This document shows, piece by piece, positions 1-7,519 of a stretch of DNA of 64,000 nt. Made by a program: the position numbers and the translations under genes. The notes below the pieces were generated by a model. The model was not told the DNA's origin. It saw only the letters and a program-made list of their open reading frames with translations, and made no database searches. Source of the DNA: Actinoplanes octamycinicus (GTDB lineage: Bacteria; Actinomycetota; Actinomycetes; Mycobacteriales; Micromonosporaceae); the NCBI RefSeq assembly GCF_014205225.1, contig NZ_JACHNB010000001.1:4941501-5005500 (forward strand), read 5' to 3'. Position 1 is the first letter of the stretch. Every line of letters begins with the position of its first letter.

Positions 1-1101
1 GGGCAGGTCGGGCGTGCCGGCCGCACGCAACACCCAGGCCACGGCGTGCGCCGACTCCAGCGCGCAGATGATCCCCTCGCTGCGGGCCAGCCGGCGCACC
101 GCGTCGAGAACCTCGGTGTCGGTGACCGTCCGATACTCCGCGCGGCCGGTGGTGCCCAGATGCGCGTGCTCCGGGCCGACCCCGGGATAGTCCAGGCCGG
201 CCGCGATCGACTCGGCCTCGAGCACCTGGCCGTCGGCGTCCTGCAGCACCAGTGAGCGGTAACCGTGCACCACCCCCGGCCTCCCGTTGGTCATCGCCGC
301 GCCGCCGGCCGCCTCGACACCGATCAGGCGAGCCGGGGTGTCGACGAAACCGGCGAAGGTGCCGGCCGCGTTCGACCCGCCGCCGACGCAGGCCACCACG
401 ACGTCGGGAATCACCGGCGTCTGCGCCCGGGCCTCCTCGCCGATCACCCGCTGCAACTCCCGGACGAGCCATGGATAGGGGTGTGGGCCGCCCACCGAGC
501 CGAGACAGAAGTGTGCCTCGTCAACTGCGGCCACCCAGGCCCGCATCGCCTCGTTGGTGGCGTCCTTCAGCGTGCGGCTGCCGCTGGTCACCGGGATGAC
601 CTCGGCCCCGAGCAGCTCCATCCGGAAGACGTTGAGCCGCTGGCGGGCGATGTCGCGCTCACCCATGTAGACGGTCGCCCGCATGCCGAACAGGGCGGCC
701 GCGGTGGCCGTGGCGACGCCGTGCTGACCGGCGCCGGTCTCGGCGATCAGCCGGGTCTTGCCCATCCGCTGTGCCAGCAGCGCCTGACCGAGCACGTTGT
801 TGATTTTGTGCGAGCCGGTGTGCGCCAGGTCCTCCCGCTTGAGCAGGAGGGTCACGCCGAGCTGGGCGGACAGTGTCTCCGCCGGGGTGAGCGCGGTGGG
901 CCGGCCGGCGTAGTCCTGCCGCAGGCGGGCCAGGCGCTCGTGGAAGGCCGGGTCGGCCCAGGCGTCGCGGAACGCCGCCTCCAGGGCGGCGCAGGCCGGG
1001 ACCAGGGACTCGGGCACATAGCGCCCGCCGAACTCGCCGAACCGGCCGGTCGCGGTGGGAACACTCATCGCTGCCACGTCGGGCACTGCTTGCTTCGCCA
1101 T
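1..1101 (-). CDS. trpB: Tryptophan synthase beta chain (partial, 3' end outside window)
   Basis: PLP enzyme that condenses indole with L-serine to give tryptophan, normally in an alpha2-beta2 complex with TrpA in the cytoplasm. The 367 codons present cover nearly the whole family length (about 400). Seen: the [12 protein letters not shown]-terminus, the PLP lysine in [14 protein letters not shown] (Lys99), the [10 protein letters not shown] segment with the catalytic Glu (Glu121), and the phosphate-binding GGGSN loop. The HTGSHKINN form is that of TrpB1 rather than TrpB2. I chose ATG 1101 because GGAG sits 6 nt upstream; ATG 1068 has no ribosome site. trpA, if adjacent, lies beyond the window. 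An inverted repeat separates the gene from the upstream lolA-like gene, so it may form its own transcription unit. Whether this is the housekeeping trpB or a second copy cannot be told from here. Confidence 0.93.
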   Translation of the reverse strand, partial: MAKQAVPDVAAMSVPTATGRFGEFGGRYVPESLVPACAALEAAFRDAWADPAFHERLARLRQDYAGRPTALTPAETLSAQLGVTLLLKREDLAHTGSHKINNVLGQALLAQRMGKTRLIAETGAGQHGVATATAAALFGMRATVYMGERDIARQRLNVFRMELLGAEVIPVTSGSRTLKDATNEAMRAWVAAVDEAHFCLGSVGGPHPYPWLVRELQRVIGEEARAQTPVIPDVVVACVGGGSNAAGTFAGFVDTPARLIGVEAAGGAAMTNGRPGVVHGYRSLVLQDADGQVLEAESIAAGLDYPGVGPEHAHLGTTGRAEYRTVTDTEVLDAVRRLARSEGIICALESAHAVAWVLRAAGTPDLP

Positions 1102-1113
1102 CTGCCGCTCCAA

Positions 1114-1169
1114 AGTTATAGAACTCTGCCGCCCAAGCATGCCATGCTGGGCGGCAGAGTTCTAGAACT
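1114..1169. repeat. 27-bp near-perfect inverted repeat upstream of trpB
   Basis: The left arm (1114-1141) and right arm (1143-1169) are reverse complements except for one mismatch and one extra A, with a single base between them. The outer end of the right arm, AGTTCTAGAACT, is itself a perfect 12-bp palindrome. On the minus strand the element lies after the lolA-like stop codon and ends just before the trpB ribosome site. It could be an intrinsic terminator, an attenuator for trpB, or a small palindromic mobile repeat. No leader peptide with tandem Trp codons was seen, and no T run follows. Confidence 0.8.
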
Positions 1170-1184
1170 ATTTGGGAGAGGGGG

Positions 1185-2336
1185 TCAGGCGACCTTGTAC
1201 AGCGCCTCCGGCGTCACCAGGCCGGCCAGCACCTGTCCGTCGTCGGTGATCAGCACGCTGAAGAGCGATCCGCTCAGCAGCCGTCCCTTGCCCCACGACC
1301 CGCTCACCTCGGGCAGCACGCCCAGCAACGCCTGGACCTGCTGGGCCTCCTCGCCCTTGCCCTGGCCGGCCTTGGTCAGCTCGGAGAGGGCGTCCTTCGG
1401 GACGGACGCGGAGATGATCGTGGTCCAGCCCTTGCCGATCACCTTCGGCTCGGCCTGCTTCGACCCGGCCGGCGCGGAGGCGTGCGGCACGGGCTTCTTC
1501 GCGCCGTTCGACGGGGCGAGGTCCTTCGCGCCCGCCTCGTCGATCTTCGCCCCCGGCGGCGGGTTGAAGGTGAACTGCTGCGCGTCCGGCACGGTGAAGC
1601 TGATCGTGTCGAAGGCGACCCGGACCGCCGGCTTCACCGCGTTCTTGGCGTACACCTCGACCCGCAGCGGGATGTGCTGCTCGGCGTCGATCGCCAGCCG
1701 CACCTGCCCGACCAGGGACTCGGTGTCCTTCGGGCTGAGCACCAGTTCGTACGCGTCGCGCCCGGCCACCTGCGCCGCGCCCGTCGTCTCCACCTTGGTG
1801 GTCGGGTCGATCGCGGCGAGCGCCGCGTCGGCAGCCTCCTGCGGCGTCGACGGCACCGCGCTGGGCAGTGACTGCTTGGCCTTGCCGGCGTCGGCGGGCA
1901 GCTTCAGGTGCGTGCCCGTGTTGTCCGAGCTGCTCCACTGCCACACGTCCGACCCGTTGCGGATCACGTCGGTCTCACCCTGCGTCCCCTGCAGGGCGAC
2001 CCGCACCTTGTCCTCCCCCGCGTACCAGACGCGGGCGGTGTTGCTTCCGGCGATCAGGCTGGTCAGGCCGTTGCCTCCGCCGGCGCCGCCGAGGCTGCTG
2101 GCCAGTCCGGCGATCCCGGGCAGCCCGAGGTCGGCGCTCTGCACCACGGTGCCGGAGAGGCCGGCCGGGTTGGCGCCCTGCAGGTCCACCAGCAACTGGG
2201 CCGCGCTGCGGTCCGGCAGCGACGGGTCAGCGCTGGCCACGATCGTGCCGGCCGCCGCGCCGCCCCCGATGACGACGAGCGCGGTGGCCCCCGGCACCAG
2301 CCAGCGAAGCGCCGGCCTGGATTTCCACACGGACAC
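1185..2336 (-). CDS. LolA/MucB-like envelope protein
   Basis: A 383-aa membrane-anchored extracytoplasmic protein resembling the LolA-like lipoprotein carrier fold common in actinobacteria (COG2834 type). Seen: a short basic N-terminus, one hydrophobic segment at about residues 12-35 acting as signal or anchor, then a beta-rich exported domain with the family-like stretch on amino acid interconversion of lipid-binding strands (AGRDAYELVLSPKD, then IDAEQHIPLRVEVY). I chose GTG 2336 because GGGAGG lies 8 nt upstream. The gene is divergent from the OmpR-type two-component pair starting at 2490, an arrangement suggesting that the pair controls it or senses the same envelope signal. The substrate is unknown, and the LolA assignment is by fold-type resemblance only. 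Confidence 0.7.
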   Translation of the reverse strand: MSVWKSRPALRWLVPGATALVVIGGGAAAGTIVASADPSLPDRSAAQLLVDLQGANPAGLSGTVVQSADLGLPGIAGLASSLGGAGGGNGLTSLIAGSNTARVWYAGEDKVRVALQGTQGETDVIRNGSDVWQWSSSDNTGTHLKLPADAGKAKQSLPSAVPSTPQEAADAALAAIDPTTKVETTGAAQVAGRDAYELVLSPKDTESLVGQVRLAIDAEQHIPLRVEVYAKNAVKPAVRVAFDTISFTVPDAQQFTFNPPPGAKIDEAGAKDLAPSNGAKKPVPHASAPAGSKQAEPKVIGKGWTTIISASVPKDALSELTKAGQGKGEEAQQVQALLGVLPEVSGSWGKGRLLSGSLFSVLITDDGQVLAGLVTPEALYKVA

Positions 2337-2489
2337 GATGTCCACCTCCCGTTGGTATGCAGCAATCGTGCTTCGGCACCGCTGTGACCAGGCTGAGAGG
2401 GACCCGTAGGGGCCGGGCTCTAGGGGGCCGGGCTGTGAGGTGACTGAGAGCCGATGTACGCGCTGGAGGAGGCATGCCAAGGTGGGTCC

Positions 2490-3176
2490 GTGCGGTTGCT
2501 GGTGGTGGAGGACGAGGAACGGCTGGCCGCCGCGCTGCGTCGCGGCCTGCAGGCCGAGGGGTTCGCGGTCGACGTGGCCCACGACGGCCAGGACGGCCTG
2601 GAGATGGCCCGGCACGGTGGGTATGACGCGATGATTCTCGACGTCATGCTGCCGCGGCTCTCCGGATATCGAGTGGTGCGGCAGTTGCGCGCCGAGCGGC
2701 ATTGGCTGCCGGTGCTCATGCTCTCCGCCAAGGACGGCGAATATGACCAGGCCGATGGCCTGGACTGCGGCGCCGACGACTATTTGACCAAACCTTTTTC
2801 GTACGTCGTTCTGCTCGCCCGGCTGCGCGCCCTCTTGCGCCGTGGTACCCAGGCACGTCCCGTGGTGCTCGCGTGCGGTGACGTCGAGCTCGATCCGGCC
2901 GAGAAACGCGTGCTGGTCGGCGGGACCGAGGTGACCCTGACAACGCGCGAGTTCGCCCTGCTGGAGTACCTGATCCGCCGCCCCGGCGAGGTGGTCTCGA
3001 AAACCGAGCTGCTCGACCACGTCTGGGACGCCGCCCTGGACACCGCGCCGAACGCGGTCGAGGTGTACATCGGTTACCTGCGCCGGAAGATCGGCCGGGA
3101 GCGGTTGGAGACGGTCCGGGGCGCCGGCTACCGGCTGGTCGCCGCGGACCGGACCGCCGGGGTCCCGGGGGACTAG
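2490..3176 (+). CDS. OmpR-family response regulator
   Basis: A DNA-binding two-component response regulator of 228 aa, the usual family length. Receiver domain at residues 1-115, with acidic residues Glu7/Asp8, phospho-acceptor Asp51 (in MILDVMLP) and Lys101 (in YLTKPF). A winged-helix Trans_reg_C domain follows at about 130-222, with the typical LTTREFALLEYL and VRGAGYRL segments. I prefer GTG 2490 (AAGGTGG upstream, and the canonical VRLLVVEDEE start) over ATG 2454, which would add 12 unconserved residues. The stop codon is directly followed by the ATG of the sensor kinase, so the two are translationally coupled. Likely targets include itself and the divergent LolA-like gene (inference). 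Confidence 0.92.
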   Translation: MRLLVVEDEERLAAALRRGLQAEGFAVDVAHDGQDGLEMARHGGYDAMILDVMLPRLSGYRVVRQLRAERHWLPVLMLSAKDGEYDQADGLDCGADDYLTKPFSYVVLLARLRALLRRGTQARPVVLACGDVELDPAEKRVLVGGTEVTLTTREFALLEYLIRRPGEVVSKTELLDHVWDAALDTAPNAVEVYIGYLRRKIGRERLETVRGAGYRLVAADRTAGVPGD

Positions 3177-4601
3177 ATGCGACGGCGGCTTCAGGAGCTC
3201 AGCCTTAGGGCCCGGCTGCTGCTGATCTCAGCGGCGGCGCTGGCGTTCGGCCTGGCCGCCGGCGGGGTGCTGCTGGTCACCGCGCTGACCTTCGTGCAGG
3301 GGCGAGCGGTGCAGTCCGAGGTGCTGGAGACGGCCGACGGCGTGGCGCGGATGGTCAACGGGGGACAGCTGCCCGAGCGGATCAACGCCCCGCCGCAGAT
3401 CCAGGTGCAGGTGATCGACGAGCAGGAGCGGGTGCTGGCGGTCTCGGCGACCGCCGACCGGATGCGGTCGATCCTGTATGAGGACGAACTGCGGGACCTT
3501 CCCGACCGGGAGGGCAAGGACATCCCGGGCACCCGGATCGGTCTGGACGGGACGGTGCGGGTCATCAAGGTGACCGCGGGGAAGCCGACGCATCCGCTGC
3601 GCATCCTGGTGGCCCGGTCCAACAGCCAGCTCACCCAGACCGGGCATCTGCTGCGTGTCACCCTGCTGATCGCCTTCCCGCTGCTGGTGGTGCTGCTGGC
3701 AGCCGGGCTGTGGCGGGCGCTGGGCGCGGCGCTGCGGCCGGTCGACGCGCTACGCGCCGGGGCCGAGGAGATCACCGGCGGGACCCGGGCCGGGCGGCTG
3801 CCGGTGCCGGACTCGCGGGACGAGATCGGCCGGTTGGCGATCACCCTCAACGACATGCTGCACCGCCTGGACACCGCGCGGGCGCGGCAGCGGGCGTTCG
3901 TCGCGGACGCGGCGCACGAGTTGCGCAGCCCGCTCACCAACATGCGCACCGAGCTGGAGGTGGCGCAGCGGCTGCCGGACGACACCGACTGGCCGGCCCT
4001 CACCGACGACCTGCTCGCCGACGTGCAGCGGCTGTCGCGGCTGGTGGACGACCTGCTGTTGCTGGCTCGGGCGGACGACGGGGCGGGCCGGGCGGTCGCC
4101 GGGCGGCGACCCGAGGAGATCGATCTCGGACAGCTGGTCGGGGAGGTGGCGGCGCGCTACCCCGAGGTGGTGCACGAGGACAGCGGTGAGCCACTGACCC
4201 TGACCGCCGAGCCCGACGCGCTCGCCCGGGTGGTGGCGAACCTGCTGGACAACGCCTGCCGGCACCGGCGTTCGGCGGTGACGGTGCGCACCGCGGCGGA
4301 CGGCGCGGACCTGCTGATCGTGGTCACCGACGACGGGCCGGGGATCCCGGCGGCCGACCGGGAGCGGGTGTTCGACCGGTTCACCAGGCTGGACGATGCT
4401 CGGGCGCGGGACGCCGGTGGGTCCGGGCTGGGGCTGGCCATCGTGCGGGAGCTGGTTCGCCGGCACGGTGGTTCGGTCACGCTGGGCGACGCGGAGCCGG
4501 GATTGCGAGTCGTGGTGCGCCTGCCCCGGCCTGCGGAGAACGCACCACCTGCCACGGACGCCCCGGCGAAGGCAACGGCAGAGGTGATCACCAACGGGTG
4601 A
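3177..4601 (+). CDS. Sensor histidine kinase (HAMP-HisKA-HATPase)
   Basis: Membrane sensor kinase of 474 aa, cognate partner of the preceding OmpR-type regulator (0-nt spacing). Seen in order: TM1 about residues 12-38, a short extracytoplasmic domain of roughly 120 aa, TM2 about 160-182, a HAMP linker, a HisKA dimerisation domain with H-box AAHELRSPL (His247), and a HATPase_c domain with N-box LLDNACRH, DDGPGIP and GSGLGLAIV motifs. The C-terminal tail is Ala/Pro-rich and unconserved. The small sensor domain has no recognisable ligand-binding fold. The next gene downstream is a copper-protein candidate 106 bp away, but nothing seen links the kinase to metal sensing. Confidence 0.92.
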   Translation: MRRRLQELSLRARLLLISAAALAFGLAAGGVLLVTALTFVQGRAVQSEVLETADGVARMVNGGQLPERINAPPQIQVQVIDEQERVLAVSATADRMRSILYEDELRDLPDREGKDIPGTRIGLDGTVRVIKVTAGKPTHPLRILVARSNSQLTQTGHLLRVTLLIAFPLLVVLLAAGLWRALGAALRPVDALRAGAEEITGGTRAGRLPVPDSRDEIGRLAITLNDMLHRLDTARARQRAFVADAAHELRSPLTNMRTELEVAQRLPDDTDWPALTDDLLADVQRLSRLVDDLLLLARADDGAGRAVAGRRPEEIDLGQLVGEVAARYPEVVHEDSGEPLTLTAEPDALARVVANLLDNACRHRRSAVTVRTAADGADLLIVVTDDGPGIPAADRERVFDRFTRLDDARARDAGGSGLGLAIVRELVRRHGGSVTLGDAEPGLRVVVRLPRPAENAPPATDAPAKATAEVITNG

Positions 4602-4707
4602 GGTGTGCGGAAAAACGCCGGCGAGGGTGGGAACTTTCCGCATCATCGGGCCGACCAAGGAGCGTGCCCGGCAGCGGGCGACGATACGACGGAAGGTTCC
4701 CCCAACA

Positions 4708-5445
4708 ATGTCGCTGCTCAAGCGTTCCGCAGTGGTGGCCGCCGCGGCCGGCTTGCTGACCCTGGCGCTGGCCGGTCCGGCTTCGGCGCACGTGACGGTC
4801 AACCCGAACACGGCCACCGCCGGCGGGTACGCGAAGGTGTCCTTCCGCGTGCCGAACGAGTCGGACACCGCCTCCACCGTCAAGCTCGAGGTGAACCTTC
4901 CCGCCGACCAGCCGATCGCGTCAGTCTCGGTGAAGCCGGTGCCGGGCTGGACCGCGGTCGCCGTGAAGAGCAAGCTGGCCACCCCGATCAAGGCGCACGA
5001 CACCGAGATCACCGAGGCGGTCTCCAAGATCACTTGGACCGCGGCCAAGGGCTCGGAGATCAAGCCGGGGCAGTTCCAGGAGTTCGACGTGTCGATGGGC
5101 GCGTTGCCGCAGTCCGGGCAGCTGGTGTTCAAGGCGCTGCAGACCTACTCGGACGGCAACGTGGTGCGCTGGATCGACGAGCCGGCCACCGACGGCACCG
5201 AGCCGGAGCAGCCGGCGCCGGTGTTGAAGATCGTCCCGGCCGCGAACGGTGGGGCAGCGTCGTCGGCGGGCGCGGTGGCGCCGGTCGCGGAGGATTCCGA
5301 CGACGACGACTCGGACGGCGGCAACGGCCTCGCGCTGGCCGGGCTCATCGCCGGGCTGCTCGCGTTGGTGCTGGGCGGTCTGGCGTACGCGAAGGCCAGC
5401 CGCAAGCCGGACGCGACCGCGCCCGGCAAGCCCGCCGCGAGCTGA
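4708..5445 (+). CDS. YcnI-like copper-binding protein (DUF1775)
   Basis: Exported, membrane-anchored protein of 245 aa of the YcnI/DUF1775 family, whose characterised member binds Cu(II) through an N-terminal histidine. Seen: signal peptide residues 1-27 ending ASA, so that the mature protein begins with His28 (HVTVNPNT), exactly the position of the metal ligand in the family; the FRVPNE stretch and conserved Trp residues (GWTAV, ITWTAAKG); and a C-terminal membrane helix at about 207-228 followed by a short basic tail. GGAAGG lies 11 nt upstream of the ATG. CopC/CopD or Sco partners, often neighbours of ycnI, are absent here. The last ten codons and the stop codon are repeated downstream (see the 54-bp repeat). 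Confidence 0.88.
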   Translation: MSLLKRSAVVAAAAGLLTLALAGPASAHVTVNPNTATAGGYAKVSFRVPNESDTASTVKLEVNLPADQPIASVSVKPVPGWTAVAVKSKLATPIKAHDTEITEAVSKITWTAAKGSEIKPGQFQEFDVSMGALPQSGQLVFKALQTYSDGNVVRWIDEPATDGTEPEQPAPVLKIVPAANGGAASSAGAVAPVAEDSDDDDSDGGNGLALAGLIAGLLALVLGGLAYAKASRKPDATAPGKPAAS

Positions 5446-5606
5446 AGCAAACCAGCCGGGTCCGAGGCGACCGTGCCGGGCGAGCCTGCCGCGAGCTGAA
5501 GCGACCTGCCAAGTTCTGCAGCGACTGCGCCGGGCGAGCCTGCCGCGAGCTGAAGCGACCTGCCGGGTCTGAGGCGATTGCGCCGGGCGAGTCGGCGGCG
5601 GGCTGA
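5412..5606 (+). repeat. 54-bp tandem repeat duplicating the 3' end and stop codon of the YcnI gene
   Basis: The end of the ycnI-like gene is followed by copies of the same unit with stop codons at 5443, 5497, 5551 and 5604 (periods 54, 54, 53). In the ycnI frame the first two downstream units still read ...EATVPGEPAAS-stop and ...AATAPGEPAAS-stop, close to the true C-terminus ATAPGKPAAS. The last unit has lost a base and the frame. The units are contiguous, so this is a minisatellite-type array and not CRISPR. Confidence 0.85.
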
Positions 5607-5748
5607 GCGGGAGCGGGCGTGGCTGTGGCGATTCTTGTCGGTCACTGGGGGCGGGTCTGGGGATTCCCGGGCCCGCGCGGCCGGTGGCCTGCGTTAGGCT
5701 GCCGCGGAAGATCATCATGGGCGGTCGACGACGGTGCCGGGAGAGAAC

Positions 5749-6465
5749 ATGAAGTCGCGCATCTGGCACGGCACGCTGGCGTTGATCGTTCTTGCGTCGC
5801 TGCTCACGCAGATCGTGCTGACGGCCACGGACAGTGCGCCGCACGCCGGGCCGCCGGTGGACGAGAGCGCGGCGACGCGGTTCGTGCGGCTGTTCAGTTA
5901 CTTCACGATTCAGAGCAACCTGCTGGTGCTGATCGCCGCGGTGGGGCTCGCCCGGGACCCGGGGCGGGACGGGCGGATCTGGCGGGTGATCCGGCTCGAC
6001 GCGCTGCTCGGCATCGTGATCACCGGGATCGTCTACAGCACGATTCTGGCCGGGCAGGTGGAGCTGCACGGCGCGGCGTACCTCGCCAATCTCGGCTTCC
6101 ACTACCTCTCGCCGTGGGTGGCGCTGCTCGGCTGGCTGCTCTTCGGCCCGCGGCCGCGGATCGACGCGCGCACCCTAGCTTGGGCGGCGGTCTGGCCGGC
6201 GCTGTGGATCGGGTACACGCTGGCGCACGGTGCGGTCACCGACTGGTACCCCTACCCGTTCACCGACGTCACGACCCTCGGCTACGGCCAGGTGCTGATC
6301 AACCTGTCGATGGTGGTGCTGATCGCGATGCTGCTCGGCACCCTGCTGCGGGTGCTCGACCCGCGGCTGCGCCCCGGCACGCCGGCGGTCCAGGACGACG
6401 CCGCGCCGGTCAGCCTGCCGCGGCAGCGAGAGGCCGCCGACCGCGGCGTCGATCAGGAAGCCTGA
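5749..6465 (+). CDS. Pr6Pr-family integral membrane protein
   Basis: Membrane protein of 238 aa with about six transmembrane segments, matching the Pr6Pr / FAR-17a-AIG1-like family. Seen: TM1 at about residues 6-27, the family-like FVRLFSYFTIQSNLLVLI stretch at about 45-62, a central pair of helices with HGAAYLANLGFHYLSPW, a GAVTDWYPYPF loop, and a last helix around 185-205. The function of bacterial members is not established; animal relatives hydrolyse fatty acid esters of hydroxy fatty acids by a Thr/His dyad. I chose ATG 5749 over GTG 5734 because GGGAGAG lies 4-5 nt upstream. A TAGGCT hexamer at 5695-5700 is a plausible -10 element. The gene appears monocistronic. Confidence 0.75.
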   Translation: MKSRIWHGTLALIVLASLLTQIVLTATDSAPHAGPPVDESAATRFVRLFSYFTIQSNLLVLIAAVGLARDPGRDGRIWRVIRLDALLGIVITGIVYSTILAGQVELHGAAYLANLGFHYLSPWVALLGWLLFGPRPRIDARTLAWAAVWPALWIGYTLAHGAVTDWYPYPFTDVTTLGYGQVLINLSMVVLIAMLLGTLLRVLDPRLRPGTPAVQDDAAPVSLPRQREAADRGVDQEA

Positions 6466-6501
6466 CCGAGCCCAGACCGCCAGAGCCCCGGCCGGGGAAG
6501 G

Positions 6502-6771
6502 TCAGGAGGCGTAGCGTTTTTCGGCTCGGGCCCGGGCCTTTGCCGCCTCCACCTCGCGGTCCTTGGGCGGGGCCGTGGTGACCAGGCCGTCCAGGAGCTC
6601 CTGGGTGGCGGCGGCGATCGCGGCGACCGCCCGGTCGAAGACGGCCTGGTTCGCCTGGGAGGGGCGGGTCGCTCCGGCGACCTTCCGGACATACTGCAGC
6701 GCCGCGGCGTGTACCTCGTCCGGGGTGGCGGGCGGCTCGAAGTTGTGCAGCTGGTGGATGTTGCGGCACAC
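6502..6771 (-). CDS. DUF2277 family protein
   Basis: Small cytoplasmic protein of 89 aa matching the DUF2277 family along its whole length. The conserved start MCRNI, the NFEPPAT segment, the QYVRKVAG and PSQANQ stretches, and the C-terminal VTTAPPKDREVE are all present. The function is unknown. The gene is convergent with the Pr6Pr-type gene (36 bp apart) and divergent from the DUF1992 gene. Confidence 0.88.
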   Translation of the reverse strand: MCRNIHQLHNFEPPATPDEVHAAALQYVRKVAGATRPSQANQAVFDRAVAAIAAATQELLDGLVTTAPPKDREVEAAKARARAEKRYAS

Positions 6772-6882
6772 GGGCGTCTCCCTCAGCGGTGTCGGTACGT
6801 CCCTGTGAATCTATGTGACGTCCGGGGATGTCGTGGGGCGGGCAGGGGACCGCGGACCCGGCCGGACGCGTGGCTTCGGAAT

Positions 6883-6888
6883 TAGGCT
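6883..6888 (+). promoter_or_regulatory. -10 hexamer TAGGCT for a leaderless transcript
   Basis: TAGGCT ends 6 nt before ATG 6895, so transcription would start at or next to the start codon. No Shine-Dalgarno sequence fits this start. No clear -35 element was seen. Confidence 0.55.
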
Positions 6889-6894
6889 GGTGAG

Positions 6895-7371
6895 ATGGAC
6901 GCATACTGGTACGAGTCGTCGATCGACCGGCAGTTGCGGGACGCCACGGAGCGCGGTGAGTTCGAGAATCTGCCCGGCGCCGGCAAGCCGCTCTCCGGCT
7001 ACGGCGAGGAGTACGACGAGGACTGGTGGGTCAAGGACTGGCTGCGGCGGGAGGGCGCGACCGCCGGGGTGATCCCGCCGACGCTGGCGGTGCGCCAGGC
7101 CGTCGAGGACCTGGAGACGGCGGTCGACCGGCTGCATACCGAGCGTGCGGTGCGTGAGCACGTGGCCGCGCTGAACGCGCGGATCGACAAGGCCCGGTGG
7201 GGGCATCTGGACGGGCCGCCGGTGATCGTGCGCCGCTTGGCGGCGGATGCGGTGGTGGCGGCCTGGGCCGCTCGTGCGGCCGCTGTTCGGGACGCGGAGG
7301 TCGTCGTGCAGGTCGAGGCCCCGGCTACCCCGCGAAGCCGCCTTGCCCGCCTGCTCGGACGAACCGCCTGA
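6895..7371 (+). CDS. DUF1992 (DnaJ-homologue C28-like) protein
   Basis: Cytoplasmic protein of 158 aa of the DUF1992 family (the conserved domain of DnaJ homologue subfamily C member 28, without a J domain). Seen: the N-terminal motif YESSIDRQLRDATERGEFENLPGAGKPL, given here as the segment from residues 5 to 32 and the best marker of the family, then WWVKDWLRREG, and a helical C-terminal half with a variable Arg/Ala-rich tail. The function is unknown. The start is supported by the -10-like hexamer 6 nt upstream. The 3' side carries a short tandem array and then a strong hairpin shared with the convergent DUF6114 gene. Confidence 0.85.
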   Translation: MDAYWYESSIDRQLRDATERGEFENLPGAGKPLSGYGEEYDEDWWVKDWLRREGATAGVIPPTLAVRQAVEDLETAVDRLHTERAVREHVAALNARIDKARWGHLDGPPVIVRRLAADAVVAAWAARAAAVRDAEVVVQVEAPATPRSRLARLLGRTA

Positions 7372-7470
7372 GGAGAACGCGGCTCAGGCGGCACCCTTGG
7401 GGAGAACGTCAGCTCAAGCGACACGCCTGGGAGAACGTCGGCTCAAGCGGCACACCTGGGGAGAACGCGG
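7372..7470. repeat. 29-bp tandem repeat between convergent genes
   Basis: GGAGAACG recurs at 7372, 7401, 7430 and 7460 (spacings 29, 29, 30), each followed by a variant of TCGGCTCAAGCGGCACACC. The array begins at the stop codon of the DUF1992 gene and ends at the hairpin at 7471. There are no unique spacers, so it is not a CRISPR. Confidence 0.85.
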
Positions 7471-7500
7471 AACGGCCCGGCTGAGAGCAGCCGGGCCGTT
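7471..7500. terminator. Bidirectional hairpin between convergent genes
   Basis: A perfect 13-bp stem, AACGGCCCGGCTG / CAGCCGGGCCGTT, with a 4-nt loop. It lies between the ends of the DUF1992 (+) and DUF6114 (-) genes, where a factor-independent terminator is expected. There is no long U tract, as is usual in high-GC actinobacteria. Confidence 0.8.
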
Positions 7501-7519
7501 CGGTGAGCTAGCGGGGGGA

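Noticed and set aside
1114..1169. Trp attenuator or T-box
   Set aside because: No Trp-codon leader peptide and no T-box sequence elements were found; kept only as an unexplained inverted repeat.
1168..1944. Second frame inside the LolA-like gene
   Set aside because: Out-of-frame shadow with Arg/Gly-rich translation; the main frame has a signal/anchor and a ribosome site.
7372..7470. CRISPR array
   Set aside because: Units are contiguous and degenerate with no unique spacers, and no cas genes are in the window. The same applies to the arrays at 5412, 25167 and 41870.
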